Position numbers and translations under genes: made by a program. Shown one piece after another: positions 46,761 through 55,036 of a DNA stretch of 64,000 nt. Every line of letters starts with the position of its first letter. The first letter of the stretch is position 1. The stretch is taken from assembly GCA_963695645.1 (NCBI GenBank), contig CAVOHC010000010.1, positions 194,481 to 258,480 of the forward strand, written 5' to 3'. This stretch comes from DATBGO01 sp963695645. GTDB lineage: Bacteria; Actinomycetota; Actinomycetes; Streptosporangiales; Streptosporangiaceae. The notes below the pieces were generated by a model. That model made no database searches. It saw nothing but the letters and a program-made list of their open reading frames with translations, and was not told the origin of the DNA.

Positions 46761-48272
46761 GGCAAAGTTGGCTACCAGGCGATCGATGTCGTCCTCGTCA
46801 TGCTGAACAGAGATCAGCCACTGCTCGCTCTTGCCCCACGGGGGCAGGAACACCCCGCCGTTGTGCTGGAACAGCCAGTGGGCGTGACTGTAGGAGTCAT
46901 CGATGTCGAGGAAGCCGCGGAAATCGCGGACCGGCTCCGTGGCGAACACCACGCAGCCCTTGGCCCCCACGGACACGACGTGCGCCGGAAGCTCGTTATC
47001 GTCGATCGCCCGCTGCAGGCCGGCGACGGCGCGCAGCCGCAGTGCCTCCAGGTGCGCGTAGGCGTCGGGCGTGGCGACATCGACGAGCATCGCCCGGCAC
47101 GCGGCCATCGCGAGCGGGTTGCCGTTGAAGGTCCCGACCATCTCGTAACCGCCGTCCGCGACGTGCCCCATCACCTCGGCCGAGCCGCCGACCGCGGCGA
47201 CAGCCACGCCGCCGCCGATGGCCTTGGCCAGGCAGATGATGTCCGGCGTGACCCCGACCACGGCGGTCGCCCCGCCCGGCCCCGCGGTCAGTCCGGTCTT
47301 CACCTCGTCAAAGATCAGCAGGGCGTCCCTGGAGTGCAGCAGTTCCTTCAGGCCGGCCAGGTAACCGGGCTCGGGCTTAATGATCCCCGCGTTCATCATG
47401 ATCGGCTCGATGATCATCCCGGCGATCTGGCCGGGATGCTCGTCGAGCAGCCTGGCCACGCCATCGAGATCATTGAAGCCGACTATCAGGGTGAGGTCGG
47501 TGATGGCCCGCGGGATCCCGGTGCTGGACGGCGCGCTTGCGGGCTTCCTCGCCGGCCCGGCCTCCTCGGCGGACTCCGGGCTGACCGAAACCTGGACCGA
47601 GTCATGATGGCCGTGGTAGCACCCCTCGACCTTGATGATCAGGTCCCGGCCGGTGATCGCGCGGATCAGGTGCACGGCGTCCATCGTGGCCTCGGTGCCC
47701 GAGTTGCCGAACCGCCAGAGCGGCAGGCCGAACCTGCGGGTCAGCTCCTCGGCGACGGTAAGCGCGTAGCGCGTCGGCTGGGCGAAATGGGTGCCAAGGG
47801 TGATCTGCCCGCGGACGGCCTCGACGATGGCCGGGTGACCATGGCCGGCCAGCGCCGCGCCATAGCCGCCGTGCAGGTCGACGTATTCGTTGCCGTCCAC
47901 GTCGTAGATCTTGGAGCCCCTGCCGTGACTGAGCCAGACCGGCTGCGGGCGGGTGATCTGCCAGCTGGAGGTGACGCCGCCGGCCAGTGCGGTGGCTGCC
48001 CTGGCTGCCATCCGGCGTGACTCGGGCTGGCGCTCGATGAAGATCTTCTCCTGCCAGGCGATGGTGTCCTCCAGCGGGGCGGGCGACCCCGCGCCTGCGC
48101 TGGCTGACGACTCAGTGTGGGGGGCACCTGAGGCGTCGCTGCCAGTCGACGATCCAGCTCGGGGGATACCCGGATCGTCGGCGCTAGGCGCGGGATCGCC
48201 CGCCGGGCTGGGGGAGGGCTCAGTTTCGAGGCTGACAAGCGATTCGATCGAGACGGCCTGCGGACTGGCCAT
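46734..48272 (-). CDS. Class III aminotransferase (PLP-dependent)
   Basis: This 512-aa fold-type-I PLP enzyme is related to glutamate-1-semialdehyde aminomutase and omega-aminotransferases: LHGGYGAALAGHGHPAIV, FGNSGTEATMDAVHLIRA (phosphate loop), EGCYHGHHDS, IFDEVKTGL (pyridine Asp) and LAKAIGGGVAVAAVGG with the Schiff-base lysine. A 65-residue Ser/Pro/Ala-rich tail precedes the enzyme. ATG at 48272 has GGAG 6 bases upstream. Operator site D covers its promoter. It is likely the transamination step of the amine pathway. Confidence 0.88.
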   Translation of the reverse strand: MASPQAVSIESLVSLETEPSPSPAGDPAPSADDPGIPRAGSSTGSDASGAPHTESSASAGAGSPAPLEDTIAWQEKIFIERQPESRRMAARAATALAGGVTSSWQITRPQPVWLSHGRGSKIYDVDGNEYVDLHGGYGAALAGHGHPAIVEAVRGQITLGTHFAQPTRYALTVAEELTRRFGLPLWRFGNSGTEATMDAVHLIRAITGRDLIIKVEGCYHGHHDSVQVSVSPESAEEAGPARKPASAPSSTGIPRAITDLTLIVGFNDLDGVARLLDEHPGQIAGMIIEPIMMNAGIIKPEPGYLAGLKELLHSRDALLIFDEVKTGLTAGPGGATAVVGVTPDIICLAKAIGGGVAVAAVGGSAEVMGHVADGGYEMVGTFNGNPLAMAACRAMLVDVATPDAYAHLEALRLRAVAGLQRAIDDNELPAHVVSVGAKGCVVFATEPVRDFRGFLDIDDSYSHAHWLFQHNGGVFLPPWGKSEQWLISVQHDEDDIDRLVANFASFAAAVRG

Positions 48273-48288
48273 TACATGCTCCTACACC

Positions 48289-48332
48289 TTGACTGACTGT
48301 TCAGTCTAAGCTGGCTTCTGTACGGCTGGCAA
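48289..48332 (-). promoter_or_regulatory. Operator site D and promoter of the aminotransferase
   Basis: TTGACTGACTGTTCAGTCTA at 48289-48308 differs from sites A and B only at the two central bases. On the minus strand -35 TTGCCA (48327-48332) and -10 TAGACT (48303-48308) are 18 bases apart; the operator covers the -10. Confidence 0.8.
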
Positions 48333-48443
48333 GGCTCGGCTGCAGGTCAACCTCAGCTGCCGGGCCTTCGCTGCCCACCTGGCCCGTGTTGTGTTCACCT
48401 GCGTGATCGCTGTCGGTCATCAGCGACGCCTAGAGTCGAGGTC

Positions 48444-49943
48444 ATGTGCCTGTCGCGGATAACCCCGTCGCTGCTGACCAAAGCGCCGCTGACTCAAGCG
48501 CCGCTGACTCCGGCGCCGTTGACACGTGCCGAACGGCGGCCGGGCGGATCCGCCCTGCCGCCGTTCGGCACGCACCTCGCGTTCGGCGCGGAGCCGACCA
48601 CCCAGATGTCGGCTATCTGGCAGGTGGCGGCGCCGGTGGACAGCCCGTTCCTGCGGGTCGGCTCCTCGCCATGGGATCTGGGCGAGCGAATAGCCGCAGA
48701 AATCAGGACCATAACGACTACGGGCGCCGACCTCTCCGCGCACGGCGTGGTGCCGTCGGCCGCGGCGGCCGTCGAGCAGTACTACGTCCACGCCACCGTC
48801 AACGGGCTGCGGCCGGGCCGGACCTACTGCTACAGAATCGGCCACCATGGCTGGGACCGGCCGCCGCCCGCGCCCGCAGGGACCTTCACCACTGCGCCGA
48901 ACGGGCGGGAGCCGTTCACCTTCACGGCCTTCGGCGACCAGGGCGTCAGTCGCGCCGCGGCAGGCACCGCCGCCCTGGTCAACGCCCAGAGCCCGGCCTT
49001 CCACCTGCACGCGGGTGATCTGTCCTACGCGGAGTCGGGCGGCCGAGGGCTGATCACCGACTGCTACGACCCGACGGTGTGGGACTCGTTCTTCAGCGAA
49101 ATCGAGCCGGTCGCCGGGCATGTGCCCTGGCAGATAGCGGTCGGCAACCACGAACTCGAGGCCTGGCACGCACCGGATGGCTACGGCGGCCTGCGCGCCC
49201 GGTTCGCCTTTCCCGGCCAGGTCGGCAGCCAGATTCCGCCCGTCTACTACTCGTTCGCGTACGGGAACGTAGGGATCATCAGCCTCGACGCCAACGATGT
49301 CTCCTGCGAGATCCCGGCCAACTACGGCTACTCGGCCGGGGCGCAGACCAGCTGGCTGGCGCAGACGCTCGCCGCGCTGCGGAGCGATCCCGTCATCGAC
49401 TTCATCGTGGTCTATTTCCACCACTGCGCGTACTCAACGTGCACCGCGCACGGCTCGGATGCGGGCCCACGGCAGTTCTGGGTGCCGCTGTTCGACGCTT
49501 ACGGCGTCGACCTGGTCATCAACGGGCACAACCACGTCTTCGAGCGGACCGATCCGCTGAGGGACGGCGTGCCGACGTCGGCCCCGGCCGGCGCCACGAT
49601 CAGCCCGGCCGCCCACGGGACCACCTACATCACGGCCGGCGGCGGCGGGGCTACCTTGTACGGTTTCCCGGCTCCCGACAGCTATGCGGGCCACCTGGCC
49701 AGCGTCCCGTCGGTCGACGGCTTCATCAACGAGCCCGGCGGCACGACAACCAGCGAGACAGCCACCTGGTCGCGGGTCCGCTACACGGGCTTCTGCCTGC
49801 TCGTGGTAGACAGCCGGCCAGCGTGGCAGCCCGGTGTGACCTCGACGCTGACGGTTCGCGCGGTCGCCGGGGACGGCAGCGAACTCGACCGGGTGACGCT
49901 GGCCCGGGAAGCGGCCGCAACCAGTCCGTTGCGCTCGCTCTGA
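48444..49943 (+). CDS. Purple-acid-phosphatase-like metallophosphoesterase
   Basis: This 499-aa enzyme has an N-terminal fibronectin-like domain (YYVHATVNGLRPGRTYCYRIG) and a calcineurin-type phosphoesterase domain with all metal motifs: FGDQG, HAGDLSYAES, VGNHELEAW, YFHHCAYS and GHNHVFERT. It hydrolyses phosphate monoesters, probably outside the cell, but no standard signal peptide is evident. The N terminus is a short repeated sequence (LTKAPLTQAPLTPAPLT). TAGAGT at 48431-48436 ends 7 bases before the ATG (leaderless). Confidence 0.9.
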   Translation: MCLSRITPSLLTKAPLTQAPLTPAPLTRAERRPGGSALPPFGTHLAFGAEPTTQMSAIWQVAAPVDSPFLRVGSSPWDLGERIAAEIRTITTTGADLSAHGVVPSAAAAVEQYYVHATVNGLRPGRTYCYRIGHHGWDRPPPAPAGTFTTAPNGREPFTFTAFGDQGVSRAAAGTAALVNAQSPAFHLHAGDLSYAESGGRGLITDCYDPTVWDSFFSEIEPVAGHVPWQIAVGNHELEAWHAPDGYGGLRARFAFPGQVGSQIPPVYYSFAYGNVGIISLDANDVSCEIPANYGYSAGAQTSWLAQTLAALRSDPVIDFIVVYFHHCAYSTCTAHGSDAGPRQFWVPLFDAYGVDLVINGHNHVFERTDPLRDGVPTSAPAGATISPAAHGTTYITAGGGGATLYGFPAPDSYAGHLASVPSVDGFINEPGGTTTSETATWSRVRYTGFCLLVVDSRPAWQPGVTSTLTVRAVAGDGSELDRVTLAREAAATSPLRSL

Positions 49944-49969
49944 GCATCTGCTGGCTCTTAGTCCCGCTC

Positions 49970-50335
49970 TCAGTCCCGGTCATTGGCGCGCTGCGGGACG
50001 GCAACTGTTCCAGGCCTGGTGAGCCAGGTCATGACGTCGATGCGGTACAGCCCTTGCTGCACTCCCGGATCCTGCTCCACCAGCTGGCGGACCGTATCGA
50101 CCGAGCCCTTCTGGAACAGGCCCAGCCCGCAGATGTCCTCGTCCTCGGCGGGTCCGTCGGGAACGGGGCCGGCCGCCAGCTGCTCCCCACTGGCGATAAG
50201 GCCGAGCGTGTAGGCCAGATGCTCGCGGAAGATGCGTTCCTTGCGCTTCTCGTCGAAGTCGCGGCCATGCCTGGTGTGACGCAGCAAGACCAGCTCATAC
50301 GCGGTCAGCTGGATGGCGTCCGGGTCCACGCTCAC
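49970..50335 (-). CDS. YCII-like protein
   Basis: This 121-aa protein has YELVLLRHTRHGRDFDEKR, FREHLAYTLGLIASGEQLAAGPV and the following beta strands, resembling the YciI ferredoxin-like fold with conserved His and Asp. GTG at 50335 has AGGAGGG 7 bases upstream and overlaps the stop of the SRPBCC fragment (GTGA). The reaction is unknown. Confidence 0.75.
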   Translation of the reverse strand: MSVDPDAIQLTAYELVLLRHTRHGRDFDEKRKERIFREHLAYTLGLIASGEQLAAGPVPDGPAEDEDICGLGLFQKGSVDTVRQLVEQDPGVQQGLYRIDVMTWLTRPGTVAVPQRANDRD

Positions 50336-50568
50336 GGGGCAACCCTCCTGGGTCCGTAGTTGACCGGCCACCAGATCCCGATCGTCTTGACGAACACATC
50401 GAACGTGTGCCGGACATCGCTCCGGACCACCGTGGACTGCCGCACTGGCGGCCGGCGCAGGGTCGTGACCGAGCTGCTCGGGCCGGCCGCGGTCGCGCCG
50501 TCGGCGTGGCCCGAGGCACCAGCAGGGGCGGCGCCGTCAGGGATCCCTGGCTCAGGTGTCCGAGTCAT
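50332..50568 (-). pseudogene. N-terminal fragment of an SRPBCC/AHSA1 protein
   Basis: After a 40-residue Ala/Pro-rich leader the frame reads RQSTVVRSDVRHTFDVFVKT and IGIWWPV, the first strand and helix of an AHSA1-type START-like domain, then stops at 78 aa; intact proteins have about 150. ATG at 50568 has GGGAGG 6 bases upstream. ArsR, AHSA1 and VOC genes commonly form one operon, so this is likely the broken AHSA1 member of the adjacent group. Confidence 0.6.
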
Positions 50569-50721
50569 GTGAGCCTCCCGGGCGTAGCGACGGGCTGTCG
50601 GCCACCTTAGCGGCCTAGTAGAAGTGGTCACGAACCTGTCGAGCGCCAGCGCCCACAACGCGGCGAAACCCGGTCGCTAAAGGTCGAGCCCACCGGCATT
50701 ACCCGCTGGCTGGCGGGGCGT

Positions 50722-50946
50722 GGCTGGCGGGGATCGCCCGGCGCCGGTTGGCCGGGTGCGCGTCGTGGCTGGCGGGGATCGCCTGGCGCTGGTTGGCCGG
50801 GTGCGTGTCGTGGCTGGCGGGGATCGCCTGGCGCTGGCTGGCCGGGTGCGCGTCGTGGCTGGCGGGGATCGCCTGGCGCTGGCTGGCCGGGTGCGCGTCG
50901 TGGCTGGCGGGGATCGCCCGGCGCTGGCTGGCCGGGTGCGCGTCGT
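50722..50946. repeat. 45-bp tandem repeat, 5 copies
   Basis: Five near-identical copies start GGCTGGCGGGGATCGCC and end GGGTGCGCGTCGT. A degenerate sixth copy overlaps the last codons of the arsR-like gene (stop at 50959). The stretch 50569-50958 holds no credible gene otherwise. Confidence 0.93.
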
Positions 50947-50958
50947 GACTGGTCCGGA

Positions 50959-51333
50959 TCACCCTGCGCTGGCGGCTTCGTCGTCATCGGTAATGCCCCG
51001 CTCTGCCTCGACCAGCCTGCGGGCGACATCAAGTGATGACGCCCACATGTCGTTCAGGAGCTGCCGGAGGCCGTCCAGCCCTTCTGGCCGCGCCCGGTAC
51101 AGCCTCCGGGTACCGTCGCGCCGTTCCGTCAGCAGGCCCGCGTTCTTGAGCACGGTGAGGTGCTGGCTCACCGCCGTCCTGCTCACCTCGAACGCCGCGG
51201 CGATCTCACCCGCGGGCAGTTCTTCGTCGGCGACAAGCCGCAGGATGGCGCGACGGCGCGGCTCGGCTATCGCCTTGAGCGCCTCATCGGTCGCTTGCTC
51301 GCCGCCCAGCGCGGCATCCTGCGGCTCAGTCAT
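50959..51333 (-). CDS. ArsR-family transcriptional regulator
   Basis: This 124-aa winged-helix repressor has ALKAIAEPRRRAILRLVADE, AGEIAAAFEVSRTAVSQHLT (recognition helix), LKNAGLLTERRDGTRRLYRA (wing). No CxC-type metal ligands are visible, so it belongs to the non-metal group that usually accompanies AHSA1/VOC genes. It follows the VOC gene by 9 bases and is presumably autoregulated through the palindromes at 51881-51908. Confidence 0.9.
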   Translation of the reverse strand: MTEPQDAALGGEQATDEALKAIAEPRRRAILRLVADEELPAGEIAAAFEVSRTAVSQHLTVLKNAGLLTERRDGTRRLYRARPEGLDGLRQLLNDMWASSLDVARRLVEAERGITDDDEAASAG

Positions 51334-51342
51334 GGCGCTCGC

Positions 51343-51699
51343 TCAGCTCCACAGCCCGACCTGGTTCCCGTCCGGGTCGGTGAAGATGGCGAACCGGCCG
51401 AAGTCACCCGGCAAGTCCGTCGGAGGAACCAGCCGCTTGCCGCCAAGCTGCTCGGCGCGGTCCAGATAGGCGTCGAGGTCATCCACCCGCATGTAGATCT
51501 TCACGCTCTTCTCGGTCTTGTCGTCGCCGGTACCGATGCCGCCGCCGATCGCGCCCTCGCCCGCACCAGTGTCGACAAGCCCGTAGCCGCCCATGGCCGG
51601 ATCCGCGGCCACCTGCCAGCTGAATAGTTCCGCGTAGAACTTCTGCGCGCGTTCCGCATCGGGGCTGATCACTTCGAAGAATGCGACTGGCTGACCCAT
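51343..51699 (-). CDS. VOC family protein
   Basis: This is a 118-aa glyoxalase-fold protein: PVAFFEVISPDAERAQKFYA, FSWQV, the Gly-rich loop GEGAIGGGIGTGDD, VKIYMRVDDLDAYL and the closing FAIFTDPDGNQVGLW. ATG at 51699 is preceded by a purine-rich GAAAG. It is the first gene of the VOC-ArsR unit, downstream of an 11-copy repeat in the leader. Confidence 0.88.
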   Translation of the reverse strand: MGQPVAFFEVISPDAERAQKFYAELFSWQVAADPAMGGYGLVDTGAGEGAIGGGIGTGDDKTEKSVKIYMRVDDLDAYLDRAEQLGGKRLVPPTDLPGDFGRFAIFTDPDGNQVGLWS

Positions 51700-51718
51700 G
51701 AGCTTTCTTTCTTCTTAC

Positions 51719-51872
51719 CTCTCGGACTGCGCCTCTCGGACTGCGCCTCTCGGACTGCGCCTCTCGGACTGCGCCTCTCGGACTGCGCCTCTCGGACTGC
51801 GCCTCTCGGACTGCGCCTCTCGGACTGCGCCTCTCGGACTGCGCCTCTCGGACTGCGCCTCTCGGACTGCGT
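51719..51872. repeat. 14-bp tandem repeat, 11 copies, in the 5' leader
   Basis: Eleven exact or nearly exact copies of CTCTCGGACTGCGC lie between the VOC start codon and the promoter at 51885-51913, so the array should be transcribed as part of the mRNA leader. Confidence 0.95.
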
Positions 51873-51880
51873 CGTTCGTG

Positions 51881-51913
51881 ACTAACGTTAGTAAAGGCTA
51901 ACGCTAGTGTCAA
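51881..51913 (-). promoter_or_regulatory. ArsR-type promoter-operator
   Basis: On the minus strand -35 TTGACA (51908-51913) and -10 TAACGT (51885-51890) are 17 bases apart, close to consensus. ACTAACGTTAGT (51881-51892) is a perfect 12-bp palindrome over the -10; GCTAACGCTAGT (51897-51908) repeats it 16 bases away in the spacer. It is well suited to repression by the ArsR protein of the same operon. Confidence 0.8.
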
Positions 51914-51923
51914 TGCGTAGCAG

Positions 51924-52292
51924 TCAGCTGGCGATCTTGGCCCGGACCCGCGCTGTGCGGGAAGCGAGCACCCGCCAGCCGAGCTGGAACAGCCCGAGGA
52001 ACGCCAGGGCGACGAGGATGAACGCGAAGGCTGTGCCCTGGCCGGCCACGACCCGCAGCAGCATGCCGACGGCCACCGTGCACAGCCACACGCCCACGCC
52101 GGTGGGGACCAGGGCGGCGGGACGCCGCCAGGCCCTCGTGACCAGCGTCCCAAGTACCGCCGCCGCTAGGAACGGCCAGGCAGTCTCCGCGAGCCCGGCC
52201 GCGCCGCCGCCCGCGTGATGGTTCGCACGACCGATGACGACGAAGATCATCACGCAGCAAAGGTCGGCAAGAAATGCACCAGCAGCACGCAT
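51924..52292 (-). CDS. DUF3054 membrane protein
   Basis: This 122-aa protein has four predicted helices: LADLCCVMIFVVIG, AETAWPFLAAAVLGTLV, GVGVWLCTVAVGMLLR and FILVALAFLGLFQLGW. IGRANHHAGG and TRAWRRPAALVPTGVG are the conserved loops of DUF3054. ATG at 52292 is preferred to the GTG at 52298, since TAGCCT (52299-52304) on the minus strand lies 6 bases before it. Function is unknown. Confidence 0.85.
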   Translation of the reverse strand: MRAAGAFLADLCCVMIFVVIGRANHHAGGGAAGLAETAWPFLAAAVLGTLVTRAWRRPAALVPTGVGVWLCTVAVGMLLRVVAGQGTAFAFILVALAFLGLFQLGWRVLASRTARVRAKIAS

Positions 52293-52368
52293 GCGCACAG
52301 GCTAGTGCCGGGGCGTACACTGCGGTGATGCCTGACCCCGGTGCCGAGTACCCGCGCGTCACCGGCTG

Positions 52369-52821
52369 ATGGCCAGGCTGCTGATCGTCCATCACACGCC
52401 GTCGCCGGCCATGCAGGCGATGTTCGAGGCCGTGATGGCTGGCGCTGGCGCTGACGGTATCGAGAACGTGCAGGTCGTCATCAGGCCCGCGCTGACCGCG
52501 GGCGCGGCCGATGTGCTCGGGGCAGACGGCTACCTGCTGGGCACGCCGGCCAACATCGGCTATATGTCCGGCGCGCTCAAGCATTTTTTCGACACCATCT
52601 ACTACCCCTGCCTCACAGCGACCGAGCGCCGGCCGTACGCCATGTACGTGCACGGCAACCTCGACACGACCGGGGCGGTCCGGGCTGTGGAGGCCATCGC
52701 CACCGGGCTGAAATGGCGTCGTGCCCGGCCGCCGGTCTGCGTGACAGGGCCGCCAGGCAGCGCGGACCTTGAGGCCTGCTGGGAACTGGGCGCCACGGTC
52801 GCGGCAGAGCTGTCGGCGTGA
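52369..52821 (+). CDS. Flavodoxin-fold/NADPH-dependent FMN reductase-like protein
   Basis: This 150-aa protein has RLLIVHHTPSPAMQAMFEAV (phosphate loop), DGYLLGTPANIGYMSGALKHFFD and YAMYVHGNLD, typical of WrbA-like flavodoxin proteins. It probably binds FMN and reduces quinones or similar acceptors. The downstream 50 bases before the convergent membrane gene hold nothing notable. Confidence 0.85.
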   Translation: MARLLIVHHTPSPAMQAMFEAVMAGAGADGIENVQVVIRPALTAGAADVLGADGYLLGTPANIGYMSGALKHFFDTIYYPCLTATERRPYAMYVHGNLDTTGAVRAVEAIATGLKWRRARPPVCVTGPPGSADLEACWELGATVAAELSA

Positions 52822-52874
52822 TCCTCACCTGACGCTCAAACCCCGCGCTGCAGGTGAGCTATGCCGTGAGATAG

Positions 52875-54647
52875 CTAGCCTGAATGGCCCATCGTGATTG
52901 TTACGCTACTAAGCGTGGCCGGATCGGCAGACAGCGCAAGAAGCTCGATGCGGTCACTTGCCGGTCGGGCAGCCGCGGCGAACGGCGCGCGGATGACGTA
53001 AGTCGCGGTGGCACCTGGCGGCAGCGTGAGCGGCCCGGACTTGATGATCCAGAACGCTGATGGCGGCGCGCCGGACCGCAGTACGAAATGCGGTGCGATG
53101 CCGTGGCCGGAGACGTTGGCCGCCGTCACAGTGAGGGTGGCGATGATGTGCTTGCGGCCGGTCGCTGTCGGCGGCGCGACGGTGAGCCGTAGCGGCTGGG
53201 ACGTACCGATGGCGATCGCCAGGCAGGCCACGGCCGGCAGAAAGAGCGCCGTAATGACAACGGCACGTGCTGCGGTGTCGAGACGCAGGCGTTGCCGCAG
53301 GCGCCCGCCGAGCAGGTGAGCGCGGCCTACGACGGCATGGTCGGCGGTGAGAAGCGCCACAACATACAGCACGACGAACAGGAAGTAGTAGCTTTCCAGC
53401 CCCCGGACGGCGAAGAAGAGGATCGTCCACGGCAAGATGGCGACAGCTGGGCCGAGGCGCCGGAAGTAGAGCCCGAAGCACGCTAGCAGCGCGGCGGCGT
53501 ACAGCAGGGCCGCGAAGTTGTAGTAGCCAAGCGCACCGCTGCCGCCAGTAAAAAAGCTTGTGATCCCGACCAGGCCCTGGCCGCTGGGAAACGTGCCCTG
53601 AGTCAGCGGAGAGGCGATCCCGCCTAGCCAGTCCCCGAAGTTCCAGACCGCGAACGGAATGTTCACGACGGCGAACGCGGCGGCGGCGATCGCCGAGTAG
53701 GCGCAGACCAGTCGCGCAGTCGTCCGTATCGGCAGGCCCGCGCGGCGGACCAGAAAAATCGCCACTACCAGGAACGGGCCGACAAACCAGGTCAGCTGCT
53801 GAGTAGCGGCCGCCAGGCCGAGGCAGACAGCGCTGAGCCATCCGCTGCGGCCGAGACGGCCGCCGCTGCCGATGGAGGTCCATCGGCACAGGGCCAGCAT
53901 GAGCAACGGCACCGCGACGATGGTCGCATCGCCTTGGCGTGCCGGCGAGGCGTACAGGCCGAACCCGAAGCAGATCATCGGCGCCGCGGCTCGCCACGGC
54001 GATGGCAGCAGGAAGAACATCAGGATCGCGGTGAGCACGAGAGCCGCGATGGTGACCACCCCGGCAGTTGGCAGCCCGTGAGTGAAAGGCCTGGCCAGCG
54101 CATCGAGGATCATAGTCACCGGCGGGTACTCGAATCGCGTGACGACGTGGCCTGACACCGTCAGCGTCATGCCGGAGTCCTGGCCGGCGAACGCGTGTGG
54201 CCACGACATCGCATACGGGTCAGACCGGTGGCTCAGAGCGGTGCCCGCCAGGTCCGTCAAGAGCCCTTCATCACCGGAATACTGTCGTGCGCCCGCGGGA
54301 AACATCGCCGGAAGTGAGGCGAGATAGAGCATGATCCCCAGGCCCAGTACGCCGCCTTCGAGCCGCCGCATCGCTGCAGGCCGGCGGAGCGTGGCTGCGA
54401 GTACGGCGCACGACGAAATCCCCGCGAACCCGGCGGTCAGAATGAGGGCGGCCAGCGGGTAGGTCCAGATTTCGGCCCGCCAGGCCACATCAAGGCCGAT
54501 GAACAGGCTTATCGCCGCAACCAGCACGATCCCGCGCCAGGTAGTGCTGATGCCGTCGTCGGTCGGCGCGGACCCGGGTGCAAACTGGCTCGCGGGGTCG
54601 CCGTCCGCTGCCCGCACGACCGCTCGGTTACGAGGCCGGACGGCCAT
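52875..54647 (-). CDS. Large polytopic membrane protein, possible GT87/DUF2029-like
   Basis: This 590-aa protein has ten or more predicted helices (for example IVLVAAISLFIGLDVAW, VTIAALVLTAILMFFLL, AAFAVVNIPFAVWNF) and a C-terminal extracytoplasmic beta-rich domain of about 120 residues (IIATLTVTAANVSGHGI). A loop with YSGDEGLL, HRSDPYAMSWP and RFEYPPVTM resembles the acidic and tyrosine motifs of membrane mannosyltransferases of the GT-C type. The assignment is tentative. Confidence 0.7.
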   Translation of the reverse strand: MAVRPRNRAVVRAADGDPASQFAPGSAPTDDGISTTWRGIVLVAAISLFIGLDVAWRAEIWTYPLAALILTAGFAGISSCAVLAATLRRPAAMRRLEGGVLGLGIMLYLASLPAMFPAGARQYSGDEGLLTDLAGTALSHRSDPYAMSWPHAFAGQDSGMTLTVSGHVVTRFEYPPVTMILDALARPFTHGLPTAGVVTIAALVLTAILMFFLLPSPWRAAAPMICFGFGLYASPARQGDATIVAVPLLMLALCRWTSIGSGGRLGRSGWLSAVCLGLAAATQQLTWFVGPFLVVAIFLVRRAGLPIRTTARLVCAYSAIAAAAFAVVNIPFAVWNFGDWLGGIASPLTQGTFPSGQGLVGITSFFTGGSGALGYYNFAALLYAAALLACFGLYFRRLGPAVAILPWTILFFAVRGLESYYFLFVVLYVVALLTADHAVVGRAHLLGGRLRQRLRLDTAARAVVITALFLPAVACLAIAIGTSQPLRLTVAPPTATGRKHIIATLTVTAANVSGHGIAPHFVLRSGAPPSAFWIIKSGPLTLPPGATATYVIRAPFAAAARPASDRIELLALSADPATLSSVTITMGHSG

Positions 54648-54727
54648 CGGCGCGACTCCTCACGACCGAGATAGCTGGGCCTTTTGACGCGACTCGGCAA
54701 ATGATCTCAGCTGGGCTCTTCGAAAGC

Positions 54728-54895
54728 GGCTGAGGCTGGGAGGGCTGAGGCTGGGAGGGGCTGAGGCTGGGAGGGCTGAGGCTGGGAGGGGCTGAGGCTG
54801 GGAGGGCTGAGGCTGGGAGGGGCTGAGGTGAGGGGCTGAGGCTGGGAGGGGCTTGTGCGCTTGAGGTGGGCAGGTGGGCAGGTGGGCAGGTGGGC
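54728..54895. repeat. Two adjacent tandem repeats upstream of the acyl-CoA ligase
   Basis: Irregular copies of GGCTGAGGCTGGGAGG (54728-54853) are followed by four copies of GGTGGGCA (54865-54895). They fill most of the 390-base gap between the membrane protein and the ligase; nothing else is seen there. Confidence 0.88.
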
Positions 54896-55036
54896 CTAGC
54901 CTAGCCAAACGGGCCCGACCGGGCTCGCGGACCTCAGCTTTACCCGTACGGGTGCCTTGTCTTGCTCAACAGGGACATGCTCTACTGCGGTCGAGAGCAG
55001 CCCGCCATGCCGTGGCGCAACACCGGGGAGGTAGCG

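Noticed and set aside
50699..50962. 87-codon frame through the 45-bp repeats, giving a 15-residue repeated peptide
   Set aside because: The repeats are open in several frames simply because 45 is divisible by three; no ribosome-binding site and no recognisable protein.
51719..51872. Possible CRISPR array
   Set aside because: Units are contiguous 14-mers with no spacers and no cas genes; the other arrays in the window likewise lack spacers.
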